Part shown: piece by piece, positions 22,365-32,133 of the stretch | Position numbering within the stretch: position 1 is the first letter of the stretch | Layout: the number at the start of each line of letters is the position of its first letter | NCBI GenBank assembly: GCA_028583415.1 | Contig: CM053270.1 | Span: 53,020,173 to 53,084,172 of the forward strand | Reading direction: 5' to 3' | From: Protea cynaroides | Lineage: Eukaryota > Streptophyta > Magnoliopsida > Proteales > Proteaceae | Length of the DNA stretch: 64,000 nt | Notes under the pieces: model-generated | The model's database searches: none | The model's input: only the letters and a program-made list of their open reading frames with translations | What the model was told of the DNA's origin: nothing | Made by a program: the position numbers and the translations under genes

Positions 22365-24136
22365 AACAAGCCTAATTCTCAGGTATGGATACTATCTCCA
22401 TGTAATTCTACAGACCTTAGAATAGATAGTAAAGAGGGAATGATCTAGGAGAAACCCAAATCATCCATCCATGGTTAGGTTTTCAAGGAAAACCATGGGG
22501 AAAATCATAAAAACCATATAGGTGAATGAACTATGGTTCTAGACCATAGAACATGTATGTAATGGATTGTAGAAGCAAGCCATAGGACCCAAACACAAAT
22601 GAATGGACTGTAGGATGAAAAATTGACTAAACCCACGGGGGGTCGCATGGGGGGTCGATGGCCAATCGACCCTACCAGACCCTAACAATCGACCCCCAGT
22701 GTTCGAGAAGTCCAGAATCTGGGTGGTAGCACCCAGGGTCGATGGAACCTCCGACCATGGCATCGACCCCCAGTTAACAGCATGCTTTAGAATTAATTCT
22801 AATTAAATTCTATCGACTTGATTAGGTCTTTTAGTGATATAATATTGATATTTAGTTGATTCTTAAAGCTTGAAAGAGGACCTACGATCAAGAAAAGGTG
22901 AGGGAACAAGACCTGAAGTAATTGGTTAATAATAAACTATTTTATTCTTGAGTCTAATGCCATGATTGATTCTATGCGTGTATGCTTGTTATGTGCATTC
23001 AACATGTCATCAAATATTTCTATTATTACTGTTCATGCATAATTAAATTATTGTTTATAACATGATGATGATGATGATGATGATAGGAATAGGCATGTAG
23101 ATGTATGTGTGTGGTTGGTGTGCTTGATGCGAGCGAGTATTAGGGGCAGGTGTCATAAGTTGGGACTCAACACTCTAGCTCTATCTCTAACTCAAGTCTT
23201 GTCCACTGACATCGTCGTATCATCATTACCTTAGCAGAACTATTACGTCATAGGGTATGAGGGGAGGTGGTCTCGGACCGTGTAGTCTCTGACTCTGCCA
23301 GGGGGCCTTAGCCCTATCTCTATGGACGTATTGAGGGATGCTGGGGTGAGGCCTTGCATACACTGATTGGCATTAGGATTGGTTAATTGTGAGCCTAGTT
23401 TGCGAGCCCTCGCCAGCAGGGGCTTACATGTTGGTATGGGCAATGGGTACAGCAATAAACGTGACATTTGCATGTACATTGTCCATGGTGGGTGCATGTG
23501 GGACGACAATAAACGTTACTTTTGGGCAGCTTCACACACTCGTGTATAGAGGTGCGGGGTCAATAAACGTGATCTTTGGCCATCCATCCTTTCTATAGCA
23601 CATTGCAAACTTATTTATCAGACCAAAGATATGAATTGAATGCATGCATATGTTTATTGCATTGTTTTGTTTGCTCACTGAGCCATGATGTGTGCTCACC
23701 CTCTCGACGTCGAATATTTTTAGTTGATGATGCAGGTACTACGGTTGAAGATTATATGAGTGCTCCGGTGTATGTGCATGTTGCTGCAATAGAAGCCGAA
23801 GACTTAGTGGATACGCATGATCCCTCATGCGAGTGTAACTCATGCGTATTCTATTAGATTTTATTTGAATTTATAAAGGGATGTAATTAATATTCTATTT
23901 ATTTATGTCTCAGTTGATACAATAATAACTTGATATTTTAATTATGATTATTACAGTTAGAGTTCTCAGTTCATTTACTATAAGACTTCCGCTATTGTGT
24001 ATTTATTCTGATTATGGTTGTGGATGTGCATGGTTTTATTTTTAATGGATATAGCCTATTAGAGATCCTGGTTGAACCGTTGGATTATTAACGGTTCATC
24101 ATACTGTTCTGAATGGTACAGAATTGGGGTGTGACA
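22365..24136 (+). repeat. diverged gypsy LTR fragment, 5'-truncated, fused to the GTP cyclohydrolase remnant
   Basis: From 'ctcaggtatgg' it follows the B/C LTR (atctaggagaaacccaaatc, gatgatgatg run at 23065, U5 block at 23675-23740) and ends at the LTR terminus GGTGTGACA (24136), but is far more divergent than B against C, so it is another subfamily. It has its own GGTCG hairpin, GGGTCGAT / ATCGACCC (22652-22672). The stretch 23440-23580 repeats 'aataaacgt' phrases. No PBS follows; GTP cyclohydrolase coding sequence begins directly, so this is a 3' LTR or solo LTR in the gene. Confidence 0.8.
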
Positions 24137-25170
24137 TCCTGTCTGGGCAAGGGATGCTAGGCCTAAGCAAGCTTTCTAGGATAGCTGATGTCTTTGCAAA
24201 GAGACTTCAAGATCCACAACATTTGGCTGATGAAGTATGTTCAGCTTTGCACAATGGAATCAAACCAGCTGGGGTTGCAGTTGTTCTCCAATGTTGGCAT
24301 ATTCGGTTCCCGGAAGTAGAACAAAGCTTTCTTGATCACAGTCACAACTCTGCTAAAATGGGCTTGCAAGGTTGGTTGAGGGCCTTCGTTTATTCTTGTT
24401 CCGGAGTTTTTGAAAATGAAAACAGAGATATTTGGGGTGATTTTCTGACTCTTCTCAAGTTCAAAGGTGTAGAAGTGGAGAAAAATCATACTCAAACCAC
24501 CACCAAGCTGTGTTGGTGCCCTTTTAGTTCTTTGGATGTACCAGTCTTTAACAAGCACCAAAGTACATGGGATTGCTGCAGGGTTTCCTCCATGATAGGA
24601 CCTTCTCAGTCTGCCATCTCTATTATTGCTGTAATTCTTCACTCTTTGGGTGAAGACCCATTAAGAAAAGAGCTGCTTGGCACGCCCCATCGTTTTGTGC
24701 AGTGGCTTATGAACTTTAAGGAATGTAATTTAGAGATTAAACTTAATGGTTTCAATCTAGCTAAACCCAATATGCCTGAAGAGAATGGAAATGCTGGTTG
24801 TAATCAAGATGAAATGAAGTCTGAGCTGATCATCCCATTCTGGTCACAGTGTGAACATCATCTCCTGCCTTTCCATGGTGTGGTGCACATTGGGTATTTC
24901 CATGCCAGTGGAGACAAACTAATTCACAAATCAATTTTGGAATCAATAGTACATTTCTATGGTTGCAAACTCCAAGTACAGGAAATACTTACCAGGCAGA
25001 TTGTTGAAACAGTTTCTTCAACATTTGGGGTAGAAGTGAAGGTGGTTGTGGAGGCCAATCACATCTGCATGATATCCAGAGGGATTGAAAAGGTAGGAAG
25101 TAGTACAGCCACAAGTGCTGTACTCGGTAGATTTTCATCTGATCCTACTGCAAAGGCAATGTTTCTATAG
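24137..25170 (+). pseudogene. GCH1: GTP cyclohydrolase I, 5'-truncated plant-type gene
   Basis: GTP cyclohydrolase I makes dihydroneopterin triphosphate, the first pterin step of folate synthesis, in the cytosol. Plant enzymes are two-domain fusions of about 460 residues. Here about 340 residues remain, open to TAG at 25168-25170. They begin inside the N-terminal domain at LSGQGMLGLSKLSRIADVF, then ALHNGIKPAGVAVVLQCWHI, a linker, and a full C-terminal domain with CEHHLLPFHGVVHIGYF (zinc Cys and HH), KLQVQEILTRQI and HICMISRGIEK, SSTATSAVLGRFSSD. The first ~125-130 residues are absent because the gypsy LTR end abuts codon-to-codon. The only frame start would be a TTG in the LTR (24124) or ATG 24152. 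No intron interrupts this part. I call it a truncated gene; transcription from the LTR cannot be excluded. Confidence 0.85.
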
Positions 25171-25689
25171 TCTGTTGCAAAGATTACTGCTTTTGGAGAA
25201 TGATGAATTTATAGCTGTGCTCCTCCCTTCTTCTATGTTTTTCATGAATTCCTCTCTCTTCCATGTTTTTCAATGATTATGTTTCCTTCATGTTCCATTT
25301 GTTTTAATATAAAATATTATCTTAAAATTTTACGTGTAATATTTTACTTGTAAAAAAAAATTCAAAATTTGTTTCCAGTAGGTAAAAGAAAAACAAAGTT
25401 ATCTTTCAAAAAAAACATTGAATTTTTTTTTTTACATATAAAATGTTAGATGTAAAATTTTAGGTCGAAATAAACAGAGCATCAATAACAAATCATAAGC
25501 AAGTATCTATTGACAAAATAATCGCATAATCTTTTTCCCACCTGTGTGTAAAATAAGGTAAAAAATTTGACAACAAAAGAAAATTGTGAAAAGTACAATG
25601 AATAATGACTATGAATAGTAATTTCATGAATGGTAGTTGTGTGAGGCCCATGTGTCCAAAAGATGTAAAAACATAAAATTGGAAAGAGT
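25171..25689. other. 3' flank of the GTP cyclohydrolase remnant; no gene
   Basis: AT-rich, with tccatgtttttcatgaattcctctc-like repeats just after the stop, consistent with a former 3' UTR. Imperfect repeats of 'atataaaat...ttttac' lie at 25310-25460. No clear polyadenylation signal or gene. Confidence 0.5.
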
Positions 25690-26260
25690 AATCACACACA
25701 CAGGCACAATAATTTACGTGGTTTAACTATGCATATATAGCCTACATTCACGGGCATAATTGGGATTTATTCACAATGAGAAAATCAAGAAAATAATCAT
25801 ACAATCAACAGCTCTGGATTTAACCCAAACTCAAACCTTGTATTCAAATTCGGATACCCCTTGTATATTTACTCTCAACTTACACTAAACCCCAAATGAA
25901 GAGTATTATAAAACCCAATAGCCCCACTTTCTCTTTCTGTCTTGTTCTATGCACACTTCTCTTCTCCCTATTTATAGAGAAAGAAAGGAGAGAATCATTA
26001 ACTCTTTTACCTACCAACATTGACACTTTGATCACCGTCCTTTGAAAAACATATATAGCACCGATTTTGGTGCATTCATATTTGACATATCAAAATAAAA
26101 CACTTCTCTTCTTCTTATGCATTTCTCCAAATTAAATGCATGTCCACCCCCCTAAATTCAATGCATACATTTGTCTTTATTTTACAATAAATGCAGCCCC
26201 TTTTATTCATTTGGGAGGAGGACCCAAGAAACTCCCCCTCAGACTCACAAGGAGGAATCT
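25690..26260 (-). repeat. copia LTR fragment (minus orientation)
   Basis: Contains 'atttacgtggtttaactatg' and 'cctacattcacggg', a phrase frequent in plant copia LTRs, and on the minus strand a TATA box (TATAAATA, 25969-25976) in 'tctctataaatagggag'. On the minus strand it follows the RNase H fragment and a G-rich tract (gagggggagtttcttgg, about 26230-26248). The borders are approximate. Confidence 0.55.
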
Positions 26261-26284
26261 CTCAATGTCATACCTGTCATTTTT

Positions 26285-26672
26285 TTTTTTTTTTTTGCGA
26301 AAGTCATTTTACATCTTGGGTAGAGTTTTAGTCATTATATCTATACCATTCTTGTCAGTGTGAATCTTTTCAAGCTGCAAGTGTTTTTGTTCAAATACAT
26401 CCCAAATCTAATGATATCTTACATCAATATGTTTGGTTTTGTAATGGAAACTCGGATTCTTACCCATGGATGGTACTCTGATTATCGCAATGCACAACAT
26501 ACTTGTCTTGTTTCAGTCCTAATTCATGACATAACTGCTTTATTCATAACATTTCCTTGCAAGCTTCTACAGCAGTAATGTATTCAGTTTCTGTAGTTGA
26601 CAATGCAATATATTTTTGCAGTTTGGATTGCCATGACACTGCTCCCTCTACAAAATTAAATAGGTATCCTTT
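26285..26672 (-). pseudogene. copia RNase H fragment (minus strand)
   Basis: Read on the minus strand: LSTTETEYITAVEACKEML (26600-26560), then LCHELGLKQDKYVVHCDNQS (about 26530-26470), then diverging remnants with stops at positions usually held by tryptophan or lysine. This is the copia RNase H catalytic region (TE.EY, DN.S). It joins Tat-type sequence in the other orientation at about 26675. Confidence 0.7.
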
Positions 26673-26675
26673 GTC

Positions 26676-27825
26676 CTCACAATACTACGTCAGCAAAATA
26701 TTACTCGACGTAGAGACCAGATATAAGAAGGTTGAAAAATTAGCCCTCGCTTTAGTTACCGTAGCCTGGAAGCTATCACTGTACTTCCCAGCCCACTCTA
26801 TTATGGTGCTAAGAGATAAACCTTTGAAGAAAATTCTAATGCGGCCAGATAATTCTAGACACTTGTGAATTGGGCAATAGAACTTGGTGAATTCAACATA
26901 TAGTTCCATCCAAGGACAACCATCAAAGTTGAAGTAGTTGCTGACTTCATGTTAGAAAACTCTGCAGAAAATAGCGTCAACATAAACAAAACCCTCACGG
27001 AGGAAGATATCTGGCAGAAAAAGAAAAAAACAAAAAGTAAAACCTTCCTCAGCGTGAATGTGGATGGATCCTCAAATGACAAGCACTCGAGGGCCGGGGT
27101 AATACTCACCAGTCTTGAGAACTTTAGAGTACGAGTCGCTCTTCGTTTTGATTTTTACGCTACAAATAATGCAGCGGAGTAAGAAGCCTCTTGGCCGGAC
27201 TCAGACTAGTAAAGTTCTTGCTGGTGAAAAGATTAGACATCTATAGCAACTGAAAAGTTGTCGTAAGATATATCAAAGGAGAATATGAAGCTAAACAACC
27301 CCACATGCTAGCGTACCTTGAAAAAGCTAAGTCACAACTTGCTTTGTTTGAAGGCTACCAGATAAGCAATGTGGATAGAGGAAATAACACTGAAGTAAAC
27401 GCCTTGTCTCGACTTCTGGCATAAGATCTCTTCTACTTTGACAAGTCGGTATACATCGAAGTTTCAAATAAAAAAGCATTGCTAAAGAAGTCGACGTATA
27501 GCAAATTGACAGTGAGGTGACTTGGATAGATCTTATAAGGACTTACATTGAAACCGATGAGCTGCCAGAAGATAGGTTGGAAAGACACCAAGTTCACGCG
27601 AAATTCTGCCAATACATAGTCATGGATGGAAAGTTATATCGTAAGTCACTCTCCCGTCCTTTCTTGCTATGCTTCACTTCAAAGGAAGCCCACAATGTAA
27701 TGTGAGAAGTACACGAAGGGATCTACGGTAGTCACATAGGTGGTCGTGCCCTCTGTTAGAGGCTCCTACGTCAAGGATATTATTGGCCAACAATGCTGGC
27801 CGACTGCACCAAGTTCGCAATAGAC
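26676..27825 (+). pseudogene. Tat-lineage gypsy pol fragment (RNase H, second RNase H, integrase start)
   Basis: Translation pieces in order: YYVSKILLDVETRYKKVEKL and VLRDKPLKKILMRPDNS (RT-linked RNase H), NWAIELGEFNI, then VNVDGSSNDKHSRAGVIL and ALRFDFYATNNAAE (a second RNase H of the archaeal type), ELPEDRLERHQVHAKFCQY, then the integrase finger start (EVHEGIYGSHIGGRALC...LLRQGYYWPTM). A dual RNase H is diagnostic of the Tat/Ogre branch. Stops at 26868, 26911, 27180 and 27703 and frameshifts make it dead. It ends at 27825 against an Ale copia fragment. Confidence 0.8.
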
Positions 27826-27863
27826 GTGCTCTTGCCCATGCAATTGCTGAAATCATATGGTGA
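27826..27863 (+). pseudogene. short Ale copia RNase H fragment at a breakpoint
   Basis: 31 nt encoding RALAHAIAEI, identical to 29308-29338 within the larger Ale-like remnant. It is joined directly to the Tat fragment, as in filler DNA at a repaired break. Confidence 0.6.
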
Positions 27864-28379
27864 AGAGATAGACTCTTACACTGGTGATGAAAATCCTCTG
27901 ACATCTTATCAAAGGAGATTTGGTCCTTGGGTAGACACATGCCCTCCACCACATGGTGGGTGGTGTCAGGTGACCCCATGGCGCTATCACCCTGGCCGAT
28001 CCTCCATTTGTACTAGTTAGGGCCCTCTGAAGATCTAAAACCGCGGCCCCTACCAGAGGTATGCTATCCAAAGCCCTTGATTAGTGACTTCACCTAGGGA
28101 ATAGTTGGGGGAAGCAATTTGTCCCTCCTTTGGGGGTAGCGATTGGTCCCTCCCTTGGGGGTGAGCTACCAACCAGGTTGCGAGAGGTGAACTCAGCACC
28201 AACCTTACGACCTCAATAATCACCCTGTGGTGATGGATTCTGAAGAAGCCCTAAAGGGCGACTTCAAAGATTCCTTGTTGAACTCTTGCAACAATGGCGC
28301 ACAGGGCTGTGGGCAAAAACCCCGGTGACTTCTTGAGGAGCCGGAGGGACATCATTGGAGCATGGTAACTGACATGAGA
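27864..28379. other. no gene recognised
   Basis: Higher GC than its surroundings; contains 'ggtccctcc(c/t)ttgggggt' twice (28115-28160), probably part of an LTR of the element that continues at 28380. No convincing frame. Confidence 0.4.
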
Positions 28380-29180
28380 CAGAGTCTATGGTGGGAGGTG
28401 ACGAGCCTAAATGGTTTGGAGACCTAGATGGGGGTTCACTTATAGAAGGAGTTTAGTAGTCTGGGGACTCATTCTTCTTCTACCATGCCCGATGTATGAA
28501 AGTTGGAGGCTAGCGGCCTTAGGTGGGACCGAAAAAAGTTAGCTGAATCTCACTATGACACTATAGTAGTACATTCGCAAGAGACTTATCTCATTTCATT
28601 GGATGATGCATGCATGTGATACTTGACTTGTCACTGAGCTGGGATAGGAGCTTACCCTCGTATTGATACATCTTTTCTAAATGTTGATGTAGGCGATTAC
28701 ACTGTGGCTGAATTAATGGAGGACTCGTTGGTTAGTGATGCCACTGGTGCTGAGGATGCTGTGGGAGGGCATGGTGAGGGTTGCACTTGTAGTGACTGCG
28801 CCTACGCTTGGCGCACCCCTCTCTATACTTTTCCTTTTATTTTGACTCTGATGTTGATAGGCAATGAGATCTATCTGAAACAATGTTTAGAGATTTACTC
28901 TTGAATTCAGGATATTTGTATATGAGATACTATGGTATTTGGAAAGAACATTGTGTTGAGATATTATATGACTTACCATACTTTATTAAATGATATCACT
29001 TAGTTGGTATTTGTCATTTATTACTTCTTTCGCTATTATTACTCTATTTCCTTCCATTATTATTGTGGTTATTGCTTATGTAAACCGTGAAATTTGTATG
29101 GTAGATCACTGTAGTTGTCAATTGTTTGAAGTATTAGGGTTGTCTTGTAAGTCCCCCGATATCACATCTGATTTTCTGAA
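28380..29180 (+). repeat. probable diverged gypsy LTR 3' part
   Basis: 'cactgagctgggataggagcttaccct' followed by 'gttgatgtag' (28635-28695) and then a frame with CTCSDC (28780) parallels, motif for motif, the U5 of the B/C LTRs (cactgagcc...gctcaccct...gatgatgcag...CECNSC). The sequence is otherwise unlike them, so it is a distant relative. The limits are uncertain. Confidence 0.45.
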
Positions 29181-29189
29181 TGAGCTGTG

Positions 29190-29500
29190 ATAGTTTGGAT
29201 GATCAACGATCCACCAATGGCTATTTTTTTTCTTGGGACCAAACCTCATCTCCTGGTGTTCAAAGAAACAACATACCATTGCTCGTTGCAGCACCGAATC
29301 TAAGTATCGTGCTCTTGCCCATGCAATTGCTGAAATCACATGGTTAGAACAATTACACTCTGAGCTTCACATTCAGCCTTCCACTTTACCTATGCTTTGC
29401 TATGATAATTTAAGAGCTGCATACCTCTCTATGAATCCAAGATTTCTTGTACGTACCCAACATGTTGCTTTGGACTATTAGTTTGTGCGAGAAAAAGGCA
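29190..29500 (+). pseudogene. Ale-like copia RNase H fragment
   Basis: DQRSTNGYFF then LGPNLISWCSKKQHTIARCS, TESKYRALAHAIAEITWLEQ, CYDNLRAAYLSMNPRF and RTQHVALDY match the copia RNase H core (TE.KYRA, YDN). One indel lies near 29225 and TAG at 29479. It overlaps the protein part kept at 21494-21625, so the two are pieces of related copies. Confidence 0.8.
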
Positions 29501-29880
29501 GCCTAGGAAGAAATCACATGGCTAAAACAATTACTCTTTGAGCTTCACATACCTTATGGTCGTCATGAACGGCTGATCATAGGCAGCCTAGGCAACTCTG
29601 CACAAGCCGACCTCAAAGTCGCATATTGACATGTACGATTTCCCCACTAAATAAAGGGAGACCAGCTCATCCTAAACAAGATTGCTCCCTCGACCTCATT
29701 GAGCTAAGGAGAGCAAGGGAAAACTGTTAAGATCGTTCAACATGAGACTAATTAGGAGTCTACACATGGCCTCTTATAGATCAATGACGCAGGTATGCAC
29801 GTATCACATCACGGTAGAGTCAAAACCACTTATGGGAAATCATCCCAACAAGATATCTACTGGGTGACCCGCTTTTCAGG
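29501..29880. other. no gene recognised; left flank of element C
   Basis: About 380 bp without recognisable coding or repeat sequence. It starts with a second 'gagcttcacat' phrase (29540) duplicated from the Ale fragment. Confidence 0.45.
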
Positions 29881-29885
29881 GGTTA
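29881..29885. other. GGTTA target-site duplication, left side of element C
   Basis: Directly before TGTAAGACCC. Matches 21008-21012 on the right side of element B. Confidence 0.85.
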
Positions 29886-30122
29886 TGTAAGACCCGTATC
29901 GAACTAACCGATCTTACCACCTTGTACCAGGTCTACCTATCATGGTCAAGCCAAGTGGACCAAGTGCGTGAAGAAACCACAAGACCAGGTATGAGATTTA
30001 ACTAAAAAACACTCAAATATGAGTGTGTGGTCACATGCCTAAACAGGTGTGACCGACCCCACCTCAAAAGAGTCCAACCCCACGAAATTAGGTCATGGGG
30101 TCCGACATTTTAAAAAGGTAGG
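29886..30122 (+). repeat. element C: first 237 bp of the 5' LTR
   Basis: TGTAAGACCCGTATCGAACT... matches 18684-18920 with a handful of differences, and is interrupted after aaaaaggtagg by LARD copy 2. The LTR resumes at about 57423. Confidence 0.92.
30118..30122. other. GTAGG target-site duplication, left side of LARD copy 2
   Basis: Last five bases of host LTR before TGTAAGCATCCC. The right-hand partner survives only beside LARD copy 1 (9251-9255), because the 3' end of copy 2 is eroded. Confidence 0.85.
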
Positions 30123-31169
30123 TGTAAGCATCCCATTTTTGCCACCCTCAGCATAAGTGAACCAATATGGCAGGTTTCTGGCCTTTAACCCAATGGTTGG
30201 TGATTCTCTAATGAACCCCACAGTAGGGTCATTGGATATTACCTACTTCGATGAATAGGTCGTGAAATTATCTTCGAAATGAGACCAGAATCATCAAATT
30301 CTGACGTCAAACAAGAAAGATATCGCAGTTTGAAAGTGAAAGGGCATTTACGTAATTATCAAATGATACATGCATTATCATTCAAATATCAAGACATCAT
30401 ATCTTGACCATCTGATATTTGAATCAGATGATTCAAAGGCCAATATTCCTTTTTTTCAGTTCTCTTCAAAGTGGACGTGAAAAATCCCGGGTAGAAGTCA
30501 CCAGTGAGCCCCATGCAAGCTTTCATGTAAAATTATCGTTAGAACTTCAAAGCTTCATATCTTTGTCATTCTACGTCGGATTCAGATGATTCCAAGGCCA
30601 TTATTCTTCATTTGTGATGTTGTACAAAGTGGACACAAAAAATCTCGGGTAGAAGTCTCTGAAAGGTCCCATGCAAAATTACACATGGAAATGATCGTTT
30701 AATCTTCGAAAATTCATATTTTGGTCACCCCATATCCAAATCAGGTAATTTCAGTTTCATTATGTTCTATTTTTAGTACTCTACAAAGTGGACGTAAAAG
30801 ATTTATGGTAGAAGTATCCGAAGGATCCCATGCAGAATGGTCAGTCAAATTATCAATAATTGGTCTGCTTAAACTTCAGAAATTCATAAGTTGGCCATTT
30901 TATTTGCAAATGAGGTGATTTAAGTTTCAATATTCATCATTTTTAATGTTCAACAAAGTGAACGCAAAAAATTTGGAATAGATGCTATCGAAAAATTTCA
31001 TATGGAAGGGTGACAGAAATGGACTATGAAATATCAACCTTAGTCAAAACCAGCTTAATCCAGCTTAGTCTAACTTAGCCCAGCTCAGCCCAGACCAATC
31101 CAGATTAAGTTATGTGAGTTCATATGCATGCATTCATTTTAAATGTGTATAATGTATATTATATTATTG

Positions 31170-31225
<56 letters not shown>

Positions 31226-31257
31226 TTTATATATATCTTAGGAAATTATATTAATAC

Positions 31258-31298
<41 letters not shown>

Positions 31299-31305
31299 TA
31301 TTATA

Positions 31306-32133
31306 GAAAAGAGAGTGGAAAGTGAGGCCGTGGAAAGAGAGATGAAAGAGAGGCCATAGGAAAGAGAATGAGAGAAAGAAAAAAAGGAAAGAGAGAGAAA
31401 TAAAAGAAAAAAGAAAAAGAAAAAAAAAGAGAAAAGATCCCCTTCACGTTTTCTAGAAAGAAAACGTGAAAGAGAGAAGGAGAAACAAAAAAAAAAAAAA
31501 AAAAGAAAAAGAAAAAAAGAAAAAAAGGAAACGTTTTCTAAGAAAGAAAACGTGAAAAGAGAGGGAGAAAGAAAAAAAAAGGAAGGAAAAGAAGGGAGAA
31601 GAAAAGGAAAGAAGAGAGAAGAAGGAAAGAAGAGTAGAGGAAAAAACATGGGAAGGAAGAGAAGAAAGGAAAGAAGAAAAAATGGAAAGAAATGATTTTC
31701 TAAAAGAAAAAGAAGAAAAGGAAGGAAGAGAGAAGAAGGAAAGAAGATGAGAGGATTTTCTAGAAGAGGGAAAAGAAGAAAACGTGTGGAATAGAGAGGG
31801 AGAAGAGAAAAGGGAAGGAAGAGAAGAAAGGAAAGAAGAAAAAAGGAAGAAAAAAGGAAGAAAAAAAGATTTTCAAGAAAAAGAAGAAAGGAAAGAAGGA
31901 TCTTATAGAAGATGAGATAAAAAGTATAAATAGGCCAAGAGAAGAGACAGGAAAGCCTTTTTTTCAGACCATAGAGAGAGGAGGACGTGGTAGAGAGAGG
32001 TGGACGTGAGTGAGAGAGAGAAAACGTGAGAGAGGGAGAAAGAAAGAGAGAAGAAAAGAGAAAAGAAAGAAAAGAGAAGAAGAAAAGAGAGAAAGAGAAG
32101 AGAGAGAGAAACAGAAGAGAGGAGAAGGAGGAT
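31306..32133 (+). repeat. polypurine (GA-rich) tract in LARD LTR copy 2
   Basis: About 830 bp of A/G. It includes CACGTTTTCT-AGAA-AGAAAACGTG-type symmetry at 31446-31469 (10-bp inverted arms around AGAA). Open frames on the minus strand are compositional. Confidence 0.9.
31451..31932 (+). promoter_or_regulatory. LARD LTR promoter: TATA box with heat-shock-element cores (copy 2)
   Basis: TATAAATA at 31925-31932. TTCTAGAA at 31451 and 31758, TTCAAGAA at 31872; two further sites have decayed (ttctaaaa near 31698, ttatagaa near 31906). Fewer intact cores than in copies 1 and 3. Confidence 0.5.

Noticed and set aside
24241..24642. 133-codon minus-strand frame opposite GTP cyclohydrolase
   Set aside because: Shadow of the coding frame on the other strand; no independent support.
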